Below, piece by piece: positions 44,676 to 57,427 of a stretch of 64,000 nt of DNA (position 1 is its first letter; every line of letters starts with the position of its first letter). A program made the position numbers and the translations under genes. Origin of the DNA: Oryzias latipes (taxonomy: Eukaryota; Chordata; Actinopteri; Beloniformes; Adrianichthyidae); contig NC_019871.2 in assembly GCF_002234675.1 (NCBI RefSeq), forward strand, positions 27,528,094 to 27,592,093, read 5' to 3'. The notes beneath the pieces were generated by a model. It did no database searches. It saw only the letters and a program-made list of their open reading frames with translations, and was not told the DNA's origin.

Positions 44676-47600
44676 TAAAAACGTGTGATTATCATGAAGC
44701 TGAGTCAGTTAAGAAGATCTCCTGTTGTGACTCTGTTCAAAGTCTATGGGGCAAAAGCTATAAGCCTCCTCCATAAACAACATAAAGTGAAACTAAAAAC
44801 ACAATATGTTTGAATCACATTAAAAGCTAAACGTGACCTGAGTGTTTCCAGTATGTGTGTAGCTGATATCGCTCAAACCTCTAAACCGTTTGCTGAAAAA
44901 GCTGCAAATGTTGAGAAACTGAGGGGAAAAAAAGTAAAATGAATTAGTAAATATCAGTAGATCTTGCTAAACCAGCTAACTTACTGCTAACACTAGGGCT
45001 TAGAGCTAAGTTAGCAACGAAAAACTTCAGAACTGCCAAAATTAGGTAAACGGAATTAAGAAGTTATACCACAATTTGAAATTTTGGATGTAAATATGTT
45101 AAAGGATAGATTATAAATGTAGCCAAGCAGTTGTTGTTGTAGAAGCTACACTTCTTACCCAAATAGAAGGCTGCAAATTTTACCAAAAGAGCCAGACTTC
45201 CCTAGGCAACGAACCCTGATTTCCCATGAGCCAGTCCTAAACACAGCCAACTGAGCCATCAAACTAAGGAATTGATTTATTTATATCAACACGGATTATT
45301 GTTAAATGTGTAAAAGCGACCTGGATGGTTTAAAAGTTAAATTGATTTTTACTCTTAGGTAATGTTTTATTTTGTTAGTTTTATATCTCATCAAACCCAG
45401 AAGCTTTTGGATTTATTATGTACGTAATCCTAACCATGTACGTATGTATCATTTTAAATCCAGTATTTCTGTATTATAACAATCATTTTTAAAATCTGCG
45501 AGTTGTGTTGACTTTTTTATGATTTCTTTTAAAGCCATAGAACTTTTCAAAGTCTTTTGTTTATTTTTAAGGCAAAAAAAGAAAAGAAAAACATCTAACA
45601 TTTAATGGATTATGATGTTTGAATATTCATCTGAATAACAAAGTGGAGGACAGATGACAGAAACAAACTGCCTAACGTGCACGAAAACACAACCACCCAG
45701 GGCTTCTTAGTGGCCATAAACAAAGGTTTGCAGCTGGTAATAATGAACTTGGCAGCCCGATGATGATGATTTGTGGAAGTGTGAGGTCCTACCTTAATAT
45801 TGTCAACAGAAGATCCTGCATTGTTCCTGGAGGTCATCCGGAGCCCAACATGCCTTCTTCAGCGCTGACTAAACCCAATCACACAAATCCCACATGCCCA
45901 GGCTTACAACAGGTCGTATTCTGCTTTGCCCGGCTTAAGACGCAAACACACATACTGAAGCCGGCATGCACCCGCTCACACACCCTCTCCACTAAACACT
46001 CACACTCTGAGCCCAACAGGATTCTTGCCCCTAATCCAGGACTCCTTCATGCATGGAGGCGCAGAGAACACAAACATGAGGATCACGTAAAGTTGTAAAA
46101 TATTGAAAATCATCAACGCAATGGAGCACTAGGATTTTAGTTTTGGCAAAATGACAGGCCTGACTAACCCATTTACAGCCACCTGTGTTGTGCCATGCCA
46201 AATGGCACTATGCCAGGCCCAGTACAGTCAGTCTTGTGGGTTTTAATTTTGGTTTTGATTTGAAAGTAACAAGGGCTTGAAACGTGTAAACATTGAGGTA
46301 AATTATACTAAAGGTCCCCCCCCCCCCCACAACTCATGTCTTATAGTCCCAAAAGCCATTGGCTGGAAATGGTGAACGTCATCCCAATCATCATCACCTG
46401 AAACAGTAGGTTAATCCGCACTGCAGCACCCAAACACGAAGGCTCAGACAAACACCTTATAAGACAACGGCAAGGCAAAAATGAGAGCAGCCTCGCAAAG
46501 GCCGTGTGAAAACGGCCAGCTAGTTCTGACCGCCCGACTCACAGAGCCGCTGTGATAAGTCTCAGTTTTTGACGTCACGACTTGTAAGCCTGGGTGAAGC
46601 AGTTCAAAGGTTCACAGCCCTACTTTGTTCTGCTTCCCAATAATTAAAAAAACATTGACAAAAAGCCCTTCCAGGCAAAATGCAGTGACTGTTTACACTT
46701 TTACAACTGTGGACCTTTGCCGTTTACAGTTACACGGCAGAGCACACGCCCAGGACAGAAGGGTCACTTATCTTTGTGAGTTCAGATTAAACTTGGTGGC
46801 AAAATTGATTATGCAATCAACTCTGAACACTTAATATTTTTTGGACCCATTCATGGGATTTTACCAAGTTGATGAGATGCTTTGTGTGTTTCTGTCTAAA
46901 ATGTTCAACAAGGCAGTATACTTCTTGTATTTTTGGAGCATAAGTCGTTTTTCTTTGCATAGTTTGATGTGCCCTGCCCTTTAACTTATGTATTATCAAA
47001 AACAAACAGGCCCCTGTGTTTGTTTTTTCCCCACTAACACCAAAAAGCGCTGAAGGTGTCTATATCAGTATTTGCTACTGACAGTAACGAAGAAGAAGAA
47101 GCGTCAGCCTCGGTGGAGTTGTTCAGAAGTGACACAGAAGCTGAAGATTTCAGAGCATTTAGTGATATAGAGTTTAGTTGACAAACAGGCATATTCCTTT
47201 TATGGTTATTTGAACGATTGTTCACATGTTGCGCTAGTATACTAGATATTTTTTTTATTTCCTTCTATGTTTCATGAAGCTAAATAGAGTCATGATGAAG
47301 TGTGCATATATTTGGTCAAATATTGGCTTTTATTCTGTTATAATGATTTGCCTTTCAAGTTGAAATGTCTGTTTTTGTTCCCATATTTTGTTAATTAAAA
47401 TTCTCCAAAAAGTGTAACTTAAGCTCCAGTATGACTTGCATACGATTTTTTTCTTCTTTATTATGAATTTTTTGGCATCTGCTATTTTTACACTGAAGTG
47501 ACTAATGGCTCAAAAATCAAGATTTTAAATATGCAAAGCTGTCACACAGCATTTACTTACTTAAATGCACCAGATTTTTTCATTTACCAGTTTTTGGACC

Positions 47601-48224
47601 AATTATTAATTTTATTTTACCATTTGAGCCCACGTCTAGCCTTTTTGTGAGTCTGGTGATCCTTGATGCACTGGCTCTTGCTTCAGTCCACTTCCTTTGA
47701 TGCTCCCTGAAGTTCTAGAACAAATTTGGTTTTATAATCTTCTCAATGTAGCAGTTACATGTGTTGATGCGCTCCTTTTCCTAACACACTTTGTATCTCC
47801 ACTCAATTTTTCATGAAAATGCTTGAACACAGCACTCTGTCAACAACCAGTTTGTATCAAAGGCCTGAGGCTTGACCTCCTTGAAGGCTGTTTCTGACTG
47901 TCTCCTGGACATCTGTCAAGTCGACACAATCCCCATGAAAGTGTAGCTTACTGACCCAGACTGAGAGGACATTTAAAGGCTTAGGAAATCTCTGTGGGTG
48001 TTGAAGTAAATTAGGTGATTAGTTTGTGACAACACGAGGTTCCAACATTTTGACTTGAGCTTTTGATAACATGTGAGCCATAATATTCAAAATGACACAA
48101 AACTTAAGTCCTGAAGTACTGTATATCAATCTGTGTGTAGTGATTCTTTACCAAACAGAAGTTTCACTTTTTTCATACTGACATAAAATAATTAGCTTTT
48201 TTTTTAATCATAGTCAATTTTTGG
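44676..48224. other. Intergenic, no gene recognised
   Basis: Short frames only. A short acidic frame at 47042-47179 (FRSDTEAEDFRAFSDIEFS) may be a transposase scrap. The stretch 47860-48190 looks like the 3' part of an old DNA transposon but I cannot name it. Confidence 0.35.
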
Positions 48225-48924
48225 GGGATTGGTGAAAAAGTTATATGGTTAGTTTAGCAAAGTCCAATCTAGCCTTCCTATTCTTGAGGCTTATGAGTGT
48301 CTTGCATCTTGCAGTGTACCCTCTGTATCTACTTTCATGCAGTCTTCTTTTTACGGTAGACTTGGATATTGATACGCCCACCTCCTGCAGAGTGTTGTTT
48401 ACTTGGTTGGCTGTTGTGAACGGGTTCCTCTTCACCATGGAAATGATTCTGCCATCATCCACCTCTGTTGTCTTCCGTGGATATCCAGGTCTTTTAGCGT
48501 TGCTGAGTTCACCAGTGCTTTCTTTCTTTCTCAGGATGTACTACACTGTTGATTTTGCCACTCCTAATACTGTAGCAATTTCTGGCATGTTTTTTTTCTG
48601 TTTTCTCAGCTTAATGATGGCTCCTTTCACCTACATGGAGAGCTCCTTTGACCACATGTTGTCTGTTCACAGCAAAATCTTCAAAATGCAGCACGAGTCC
48701 TCTAATCAACTCCAGGCCTTTTATCTGCTTCACTCATAATGACATAACAAGAGAATTGCCCACACCTGCCCATGCAATAGCATGGAAGTCAATTGTCCAA
48801 TTACTTACGGGCCCATTAAATGAAGGGATTGTGTTTAAAAAATGCTTTAGTTTTTTGTGGTAATGTACAGAAACTAAATTAGAAAGAATGTGTCTCTGTA
48901 CAAATATTTATGGTCCTGACTGTA
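48225..48924 (-). mobile_element. Tc1-like transposon fragment (N-terminal DNA-binding half)
   Basis: The minus strand reads KLRKQKKNMPEIATVLGVAK then GRIISMVKRNPFTTANQVNN and GVSISKSTVKRRLHESRYRG, the paired helix-turn-helix region of Tc1 transposases. The 5' end is kept: the terminal repeat 'tacagtcaggaccataaata' (minus strand) ends at the TA at 48923. The catalytic half is missing and there are a few in-frame stops. Confidence 0.85.
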
Positions 48925-48959
48925 GCTTCATATTTCCAATCTACTCTATAATGTACCAT

Positions 48960-49500
48960 GAGGGGACCCAAGCCAGTGTCTCATTATGCCAGTCCCAAGC
49001 CAGGAAGGGCATCCGTCAAATCTTTGCCCCACCAAATATGCGAAACAGACCTATAATACTCATTCCGGATTGGTCGAGGCCCGGGTTAACAACAACTGCC
49101 ATCGGTGGTGTTCAGCGACAGGGTACCTAGGAGCAGGGTTCAAGTAGTTCCGTCATGGTGGAGATGGGAAGAGAAATGGAGTAGGAGTTTTCTTAAAAGA
49201 AGAGTTGTGGAGTTAGAAGTGTTGTGGAGGTAAAAAGAGTGTCAGATGGAGCGATGAGTCTGAAGATAGAAATGGAAGGTGAGATGTTAAATGTTGTTAG
49301 TGGGTATGCCTCACAGGTAGGATGTGAGCTGGAGGAGAAGGAGAAACTCTGGTTGGACCTTGATGAAGTGATGATGAGCATCCCTAGAAGTGAGAGTTGT
49401 CATTGGTTCAGATTTCAGTGGACATGTCGGTGCAGGAAACAGAGGTGATGAGGAGGTGATGGGCACGTTTGGTATCCTCAAGTGGAACTCTATTTTGATG
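48960..49500 (+). mobile_element. RTE-like LINE endonuclease fragment
   Basis: The translation includes LKIEMEGEMLNVVSGYASQV, GCELEEKEKLWLDLDEVMMS and VVIGSDFSGHVGAGNRGDEE, typical of the RTE/Rex3 endonuclease with its SGYA and GDFN-like blocks. Frame changes occur near 49390. It ends near 49500 next to a MITE. Confidence 0.75.
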
Positions 49501-49512
49501 TATGAAAGACTT

Positions 49513-49912
49513 CGGCCGAATCTGAATTCTTCCCCTACATTTAGCCTTCAGACGGAGAGTTATGGAAAAATCGTGTTATCGAATTTGGACGTTTCTCCCA
49601 CTCAAAGACGTCATGAATAGTCGCCGGTCAGCTACGTTAGCACGGAGCTTCTAGCACTCGGAAATACATAACATCGGTTTTATAACTTTAAAAAGGTCTT
49701 ACACTTAAATGTAAACTTCTGTGCATCAGAACACAAATAAATGAAGAAAAGTGCTTCTCCGCCGTGGCACAGCGTGACACAGAACACCCTTGTGGCAGAG
49801 GGCTCAGCCTCCCTTGAAGGTTAGCCTTTAAAAAAAACTATTTTTGACAACCCTGCCCATCCAAATGTCTCTACAATTGGAGGGGTAGGGAGAAGGAAGT
49901 CAGATTCGGCCG
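49513..49912. repeat. MITE with CGGCCGAATCTGA ends
   Basis: The 400-bp element starts 'cggccgaatctgaattcttc' and ends 'ggaagtcagattcggccg', inverted partners. It seems to have landed in or beside the RTE fragment. Non-coding. Confidence 0.8.
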
Positions 49913-50019
49913 TGGTGTCATATTATTCCGGTGGGACACAAACTGCATTTATTAATTTCTCCTCCATGGTCAATTTAAATATAGTTGGTACTTCAATGAA
50001 TAAAATGGAATGCCGTATA

Positions 50020-50275
50020 TATACGTCACAACTAAATCTGAGTCCCTGATTGGTCAAAGTTTGACCTGGTATCATTTTAAATGTGTGTTCAATGGCCATA
50101 GGTTATGCTCATTTTTTTTTGCTCAAATGTGCATCAACGCAGGAGTTTTTTAACATTAAAGCCCAAAATGTGCATTTATGCACGTTTACATTGTCTTTTT
50201 ATCAAAAGTGTTGCTTGAGAGCATGTTGCTGAGAACGGTGGATACACAGCTTGAGTTGTTTTTTTTAAAGCACCA
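50020..50275 (-). repeat. Dispersed repeat, inverted partner of 22680-22880
   Basis: Its minus strand aligns with 22680-22880 through the words listed there. Boundaries are approximate. Confidence 0.7.
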
Positions 50276-51060
50276 ACTCAAAAACACAAAGTTGGCCGAA
50301 GCAGTGGCTTAGTGTGGTGTTACAGCTCAGCGTTGACTACAATGTTTACGCTCTTTTCTAAAATAAACCCAGAATAAGAGCACTTCCACGGCTCTGATAC
50401 AAACCTTGAGGACAGATATTCTGGGCATGTTATCAATCTTAGAGTTTAAATAATACCACATCATCCATCTACAGTAGCTTTTGGTAGCAGAATGGGCCAC
50501 GCTGTTTAAAAACTGCTCCCTTGACAGTCCTCGTATAAACTACCCGTCTGTGGGGCGGTTTCACATTCCTCAAAGCTCTTTTCTCTTTAGGGTAACAAGG
50601 AAAATTGTAAAATATCACATCAAATCCTTCAAGGTGTACTAAAATAGGAGTTTTTCCTCACGCCAAAGCCTTGTGTCTATGGCTTATTGTAAAAATCAAA
50701 AATAAAAAAGAAGAGAACATATTTTTTCTTAACAACTGAATAGCAGCCATAACTTAACTGGTAGGAGGTCAAAAGTTCTCATTACATTGGCAGTTGTGGT
50801 TTAAAGCAGGAAGTCTGAACATATCAATGTCTGTTGGACTTTCAAAGGCAAATTTAGGTGAACACACACTGGACTCCGACTTCTTCTGCTCTTATATACA
50901 TCGTAATCTTATGAGGGAAAACTATACGTGGAAAATATGTTTCTTGCAATTTTTGGAGAGAATTAAATTCAGCAACAAGAGAAAAAACTGCAATGATTTT
51001 GCATGATTTGGAAATAAACCAAATGATAAAAATAAAGCAGACAAATTGACACGAGCAGTC
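50276..51060. other. Region downstream of blmh, nothing recognised
   Basis: AT-rich non-coding DNA between a repeat and the blmh 3' UTR. Confidence 0.4.
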
Positions 51061-51083
51061 CAGTAAAAAAGACAACAAAATCT

Positions 51084-51089
51084 TTTATT
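51084..51089 (-). promoter_or_regulatory. blmh: Polyadenylation signal of blmh (candidate)
   Basis: AATAAA on the minus strand, 116 bp downstream of the blmh stop codon, giving a short 3' UTR. Confidence 0.6.
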
Positions 51090-51204
51090 ATCTTCCTAAA
51101 AGAACAGGCTGTTTCAGAGGGAGGAGCTGGAGAAATATTCGGGATAAAAGCAGCCAGCGATTAGGGCGGAGTCAGGTTGGGCAAAAATATGGATTTGTAT
51201 GTGT

Positions 51205-51353
51205 TTAGGCCAATGATCCCATTGGATCCCAGGCAGGAAGTATGATAGGCTCCTGTTGCATCACTTCTAGGACATCGGGGGGAAGAAACTTCTTGTCTAC
51301 GACCACCTCATAAACATACTCAGAGAACCAGTCGTCTGTCATGATCAAGTAAC
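51205..51353 (-). CDS. blmh: Bleomycin hydrolase, last coding exon
   Basis: Partial gene: only the final exon lies here. Acceptor CTGCAG/GTTAC, phase 1, then YLIMTDDWFSEYVYEVVVDK, KFLPPDVLEVMQQEPIILPA and WDPMGSLA with TAA. This matches the C-terminus of vertebrate bleomycin hydrolase (human ends in PIILPAWDPMGALAE). The enzyme is a cytosolic papain-like cysteine aminopeptidase that forms a hexamer with the active sites inside; its C-terminus reaches toward the active site and trims its own last residue in studied homologues. The catalytic Cys, His and Asn are in upstream exons, which must lie beyond 64000 or be hidden. In human BLMH follows SLC6A4 in the same orientation, as here. Confidence 0.95.
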
Positions 51354-51724
51354 CTGCAGAGAGAAGAGGAAAACCTTTCAGCTTTGATGAATAAAGAAAT
51401 AAAACATCAATCTTGAATTAAGCAAGTCGTAAAAAAGTCCACATAATTCAGACTTATTTTATATAAAACAAAAGCAGTCAACAGTCACCAAAGAGCTAAC
51501 TGGAAGAAACGATTAAAAGATATTTTCTTTTTAATTTTGTTGCTCAAACGGGGCATAAACTTTGCAATCTCTGAGATCTCATGTCAAATCAATATTGTTC
51601 TTCAAATTAAAGATGGATATTCCAAGCAGTGCCACTACATGGTTTTGAAAAACACCAGCTTTAGGTTGCACTTTAGTAAGGGGCCGATGTAGATCAGTCG
51701 GATATTATATTCAACCCAAATAAA

Positions 51725-51945
51725 GCCTTATCTACATGCACCCATATGGAGTTTGACCTGTATTGATGCAGTCAGTTTTTGTGTTAGGGTCAGTGGAGGG
51801 TTGTAAAGCAAAGGGGGCACATCTTAAGGGGGATTGCAGGGGTTTCTTGAATTTCCCTTGAGGCAAGTATGGCCACTTACAAGGGACGTCATAAAAATTA
51901 AGTATACCGCTGCTGTGCTGTGTGGTAAATTTATTATAAGATACC
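51725..51945 (+). repeat. Dispersed repeat, partner at 62980-63200
   Basis: Shares 'acatgcaccc', 'gttgacctgt'-like, 'ggagggttgta' and 'cttcccattgaggc'-like blocks in the same order with 62980-63200. Family unknown. Confidence 0.6.
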
Positions 51946-52298
51946 AGTAAGGTGAATTATTGTAGTCTGTAGGATTTGGGGTGGTGTCGAAATAATAATC
52001 TGTATGACATGCCTATGTTTTACCCTTTTGTCGTGTATAACTGTGTCTTACAACGTGTTGCTTGCAGCGTGCCCATGAAAAAATGTAAAACATTTTTACT
52101 TCATGGGATAACCAAACGGTCTACGACCTCCATATTTTGTGCGGGCCACCTGCACGCCCCATCTGTTATCTGCAGTCAGCACCACCTGTATGGGCAATTG
52201 GGACTGAAGCGTCACCACTATAGGAGGCCCAAGACCCACAGCTGACAATCCCACTGCAAGTTGACAGCACCTGGAGGCAGCAGTAATTCCAAATAAGA

Positions 52299-52654
52299 GT
52301 GGATTCAGACTGGAAAAGTCCTTTTAGTCCACTTCATTTGGTCCAGATTGAGTCCTGGCCCCTTTCTTTGGTCTGTATTCGACTGCCGTCAAGCTGACTT
52401 TTTCATTCTGGATCAAAACTCGTAAACAAAACCACGTGAACAGGTATTATGAAGGCGGGGCAAAGCAACAAGAGAAAGAATATTGGAAGTCCTGCCCTTT
52501 GCAATCCTTGTTGAGATAGTTCACTTATTCTACTCCTGGTCCCGGACCAGAGTCTGATTGAGAGTATTCAGACTGAACATTTGTTCAGGATTATCGGGGG
52601 AAATGAACTCTGGTTCACTTTAAGAATACTAAATGTGTCCAGTCTGAATACAGC
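52299..52654. repeat. MITE with inverted ends
   Basis: Left 'ggattcagactggaaaagtc' and right 'tgtccagtctgaatacagcc' are inverted partners about 350 bp apart. Non-coding. Confidence 0.75.
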
Positions 52655-53399
52655 CTCGAAAATAGCGGGAAAACTTATAGGTGCTGTCTTATAGGGCTTC
52701 CGCAAAACAAAGATTACATTTAGGAATTGAGCTGAAAGCATCAATTGTCTTTTGCTTGCCCATTGAAAGATTTGTACCTAGTTTTCTTTCATCAGTTCTG
52801 TTAGCATGAATGTATGTGGCATCATTATGTAACCTTTTTAGTTTATAAAGTCCTCTTCTCTCACACCTAACTTCCCTAGCCAAAGAAAGTCTATCAACAC
52901 TTTCTTTGCCAGAGCAGCAGCAGTCGAGGACAATAAATTAATCAATTTATTTCTCACATAAAACCTATTTTTAAGAGTGTTTTATGAAAGAAATTAAACC
53001 GATTACAAGAGTACAAGAAATAGAAAGAGATAGAAACTAGAAACATAATTGTTTTGCCAGTCAGATGAGTAGCAGACAATAAAAGCTGACAGCATATCTA
53101 TCAGTGCAGCATGAACTCAACACTTCTGCTATCAGCCCTGAACTCCCACCACAAAGAAGTTAAATGCCTGTCCAGTTCTCTCCGTGTACACACAAGGACA
53201 ACGTGACTGCTGTGGAGTTATGAAAGTGTTCTATGAATGTCAAATTACATTTAATCAGCTCAAAATGTACCACTTAACCCACGCATACACAAAGCTGGAT
53301 AAGAACTAGAAATTACGGCCAAAACCGAGTTAAAAGGACTTCACTCTCCTGCTCCCTGACACCAGCTCCTCATTTCCTCTGGTCATGTGATCCTAGCTG

Positions 53400-54391
53400 A
53401 ACAAACACTAACAGGTCTGTTATTTGTACCATGAATACACTTTAACTGTGAGGGAAATGATGTTAAAAAATAATCCAGGATTTGTTTGATTTTAAAATAA
53501 TTTGTCTATTGGTGCAGAAAAGAAGTATTAGGTCAAAAACAAAAGTCCCCATCATTACTTAAATGTAACCAAGGTTGGCAATGAAAGAGGTCAAACCTCT
53601 CCTGCAGGTCAAATAGCTCCTATTTTGGTCCATTTTTCCATGCAAATCTTTTCCAGATCTGTGATGTTAGTTTCTGCCCCAATACAGATTCTCTATTGGA
53701 TCAAGGCCATGTGACAAGGCCACTCCAGAACCTTGAAATGCTTTTTACATAGCCACTCCTTCGTTTCCCGGTTATTCTTTTTGGGGTCACTGACATCCTG
53801 GAAGATCCAGCCAAGTTCTATCTTGAACATTATGGAGGGAGGTTTTTATCCAAAATCTCATCAAACAGTGATATATTAATACTTTCCTTGACACAGATCA
53901 GTCACCCTGTTTCATTTGCAGAAAAGCAGCTCCAAAATCATGATACTTCCACCCATCCTTTATGTTTGGTATGGTGTTCTTGGGATGCAACACAGTGTTC
54001 TTCCCCTTCCAAATATGACAAAGAGCGTTTATACCAGAGTTCCATTTTGGTCTCATCTGACCACACAACTTTCTACCAAATTAGAGAGTTCTGGATATGT
54101 GCTGGTTAAAGCAGGACATTGGAGCCCTGCAGGATTTGACACCATGACAATGTGTTTCTATCGTAACCTTTGTTAGTGAGTCCAGATCTCTTTAGGTCAT
54201 TGACCAGTTTCCCAGTATAGTTCTGGGTTGTTTCTAAAATATTCTCAAAATCATTTGATCCCCACCAGGTAAGATCTTGCATGGAGCCCCAGGTGGAGGG
54301 AGATTGTCAGTGATCTTGTTTTTTTCTTCCATTTTCTAATCATTTCTCCAACAGTTGATCTCTTCTCTCCAAGTTGCTTGGTTATTGTCAA
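53400..54391 (-). mobile_element. Tc1-like transposon, body and 3' end
   Basis: The minus strand gives ITKQLGEKRSTVGEMIRKWK near 54390-54330, then SDETKMELWYKRSLSYL and further transposase sequence to about 53560, followed by a 3' terminal region. Several frame changes. The N-terminal residues are missing at 54391, where a LINE begins; a fitting piece lies at 58362-58825. Confidence 0.8.
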
Positions 54392-56392
54392 GGCAATGGC
54401 AAGGCAAGTTTATTTGTATAGCACAATTCATACAGAAAGTAATTCAAAGTGCCTCACAAAACAGGAAAATGCATTAACATCACAATACATAACAGTGCAA
54501 AGATTAAAAACATACATAATTATTATAAAATTTACTTTAAAAGACAGTAAAGAGAAAAAAACATGAACATGTCTTGATTCTAGACTGAACATTAACACAG
54601 TGGAGGCCTGTCTCACAACCTCAGGGAGACTGTTCCAGCTTTTAGATGCATCAGTCTGAAACACTGATTCCCCTAGCTTAGTCCTGACTCTAGGCACCCG
54701 CAGGAGGCCGGTCCCTGAAGTCCTCAAAGTCTGAGATGGTTCATATGGCGCTAACATGTCAGAGATGTACGTTGGTCCAAAGCCATGGAGAGACTTGTAA
54801 ACAGGCAGTGCTGCTTTAAAGTCTAGTCTTTCAGCTACAGGAAGCCAGTGCAGAGACCTGAGAACGGGAGGCCAGTGAGCACGCCTTTACAGTAATCTAA
54901 CCTGCTGGAGACAAATGCATGAATAGTATCTCGAGGTCTGGCTTTGACTCTATGTTTTTGATTTTGTCAATGTTTTTTAGATGGTAAAATGCTGCTGATG
55001 TTACTGACTTGATATATGTATTAAAGTTAAGGTCAGAGTCCATGATTACCCCTAGGTGTCTGACTTGATTTGAGGCTTTTCGAGACAGAGAGTGAATATA
55101 ACTGCTGACACTTTCTCTTTTTTTCTTTGGACGATGACTTCAGTCTTGTCTGAGTTTAGCTGGAGGAAGTTGTTTTGCATCCAAGCACTGATCTGTTGGA
55201 TGCAGCAACTGAGTGAATCCACTGTCCCATGTTTACCTGCTGTCAGTGACACATAGATCTGAGTTAGGGCTTTCCCCTACTTAAGGAAAGCAATAAGTAC
55301 AAACGGCAGACAACTTAAAGCAAATTTTGCTTTTATTTAATAAAAATCAAGACAAAAGTAACCCCCATTTCTGGGATGAATAATAAATAAATGAACAAAC
55401 TCTTGGAATCAAAGTCACAGCTGTGTTTTAAGACACACTTTGTAGTCTAGACTAAAAGGAAACAAATATTCACCTTGAGAGTTGCACCATTTTCTTAAGG
55501 ATTAACAATAAGGTTTTAATTAAATTAATAAACCCAGTCTTCTGGGTTCGGTATACATGGGTACCATATCTTTAGCTAAATGCAAAGCGACCGCTACGGT
55601 GATAGTTTTGCACCGTGCCCCTTTCCTAGGGATAGGTACCGAGCCCCGGTATTGAACGAGCCCCGGGGCAACATATTTCAAGACCACAGTCTCCGTTAGA
55701 TCTGACCTCAACGGTTCTGCTATCGGTACTGGAGAAGTCGCATTTTTTTGTGTCCCACAAGATATAAACTAGGGCTATGACGGTGTGGGATTTTTGATTA
55801 CTGCAGTGATGAAGCAGCAGGAGTCGCGGTCAACCCCCCCAAAACCATGCAGTCTGAGACACAACCCCAAATTTCAACAAAATATTTCCTGTCTTCTAGA
55901 TAGGACTTAAACCAACTAAGGGCAGACCCAGAAATTCCAACCCAGTCTTGGAGTCTGTGTAAAAGGATCCTATGATCAACAGTGTCAAAAGCAGCGCTCA
56001 GGTCTAGCAGGATTAAGACAGAGACTTTGCCAGTGTCAGTGTTCAGGTGGATGTCGTTAGTTACCTTGATAAGAGCAGTTTCTGTGCTATGATGGGGTCT
56101 AAAACCTGACTGGAAAACATCAAATGATTGTTTATTAAGAGAAAGTCAGTGAGCTGTTGGTAAACAACTTTTCCAAGAACTTTTCCTAAAAATGGTAAGT
56201 TTGAGATGGGTCTGTAGTTGTTCAATACTGTGACATCAAGATTGCTCTTCTTCAGGAGAGGTTTAATGACTGCAGTTGTTAAAGCCTCGGGAAATGTTCC
56301 AGATTGAAGTGACACGTTAACTATTTGAGTAATTGGTGCTGACAAAATGTTCAGTACAGACTTCAGAAATCTAGTGGGTAAGACATCTGTTA
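54392..56392 (-). mobile_element. L2-like LINE, 5'-truncated, with hAT insertion
   Basis: The minus strand encodes reverse transcriptase: SAPITQIVNVSLQSGTFPEA, LKKSNLDVTVLNNYRPISNL, PFLGKVLGKVVYQQLTDFL, then after an insert CCIQQISAWMQNNFLQLNSD, KTEVIVQRKK, and the C-terminal end SKSWNSLPEVVRQAST. The 3' tail is at 54392-54450 ('caaggcaagtttatttgtat'). About 60 residues around the catalytic centre are missing where the insert lies. Several frame changes. Confidence 0.8.
55258..55850 (-). mobile_element. hAT-type DNA transposon fragment inside the L2-like LINE
   Basis: A minus-strand frame at 55520-55711 reads ITVAVALHLAKDMVPMYTEP and RRLGLLI, resembling the conserved 'AKDM-P' region of ZBED-like hAT transposases. 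The ends carry 'tagggct' words (55263 and 55770). Boundaries are approximate, and part of the host LINE was lost. Confidence 0.55.
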
Positions 56393-56804
56393 AGAAACTT
56401 TAGCACAGAGAATGTTCATCTGTTAAAAATAAATACTCAATGAATCAGTAAAAAAGAAAAAACTCAATGAATCAGGATTTATGTAAAAATAAAATGTGAA
56501 TAATCTTTTTGCTCTGAAAGTTGATCTGAGACTTGGTTGTGTTCTCAGTGTTATAATAACATTCTATGAAAGAAGAAAAAAACTGGAATGTCGCTTTTAT
56601 TTAATTTTTACAAATCAGAAACAACTTCTACAACAATTTTTCTTCACCAAATCCTTGTCATCTGCAGAAAACAACAACCTACAAATGCTTTATTTTTAAA
56701 CTAAATTTCTTGCAGTAGCATTTTAATGTAAAAAATAGTTTTTTTAGAAACCAGAAGCTAAAAATTATCAAAGGTAAACTTCTGCTTCGTTCAGATCGGC
56801 AGTG

Positions 56805-56959
56805 GAAAAACATTTAATTGAATTGGAGTAATGTGACTATTTTTTAGATAAATATGTAAATTTTTGTTATAAAAATAATATTGAGTTGGATAGACGTAAG
56901 AAATTAGGTTGAATAAATTTAACTCGTTACGTATTGAATTAATTCATTTAGGTTGGATA

Positions 56960-57006
<47 letters not shown>

Positions 57007-57427
57007 TCACAATGAAAATAGAAATGAGATAGAAACTTGTGCGTTTACTTTGTCCGTTCTTTTTCAAGCAGAAACTCTTTCTTTTGCTGATGATGCAGCC
57101 GTATTACTTTATTGATGGGCGTATAATCTTCATATGCCGTCATTAAAATCTCAGACTCCGTCTCACTGAAGTATAGTGCTCTCTGTTTTTCTCCATGCGT
57201 TTCCATTTTCCATGGTGACTCCAGAAATCGGCAATCCATTGAGAATGCATTTATGTACTTGACGTGCACGTGCATTAACCCAGGGTTAACAAGTCTAGCG
57301 TAATTACGCAAACTCATCTCCAGTCTTTTGGAACCGACATACCCAGAGTAAGCAAGTTCAGGCGAATTTCAGCCAGAGTTCAGGCTTAAAGTCAGGGTAG
57401 TTTAAACATGCTTTCTGGAATAACCCC
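56805..57427 (+). mobile_element. Harbinger-type element, right end only (copy 2)
   Basis: Collinear with 42150-42742, ending in 'tgctttctggaataacccc'. The internal TA run is much longer here (56963-57003) than in copy 1 (42313-42330). The left part of the element is absent. Confidence 0.8.
56963..57003. repeat. (TA)n microsatellite inside the Harbinger fragment
   Basis: About twenty TA units, against about five at the same place in the other copy. Confidence 0.95.

Noticed and set aside
45610-46098. Frames of 75 and 112 residues on opposite strands
   Set aside because: Low-complexity and His/Thr-rich from CA-rich DNA; no family match recalled.
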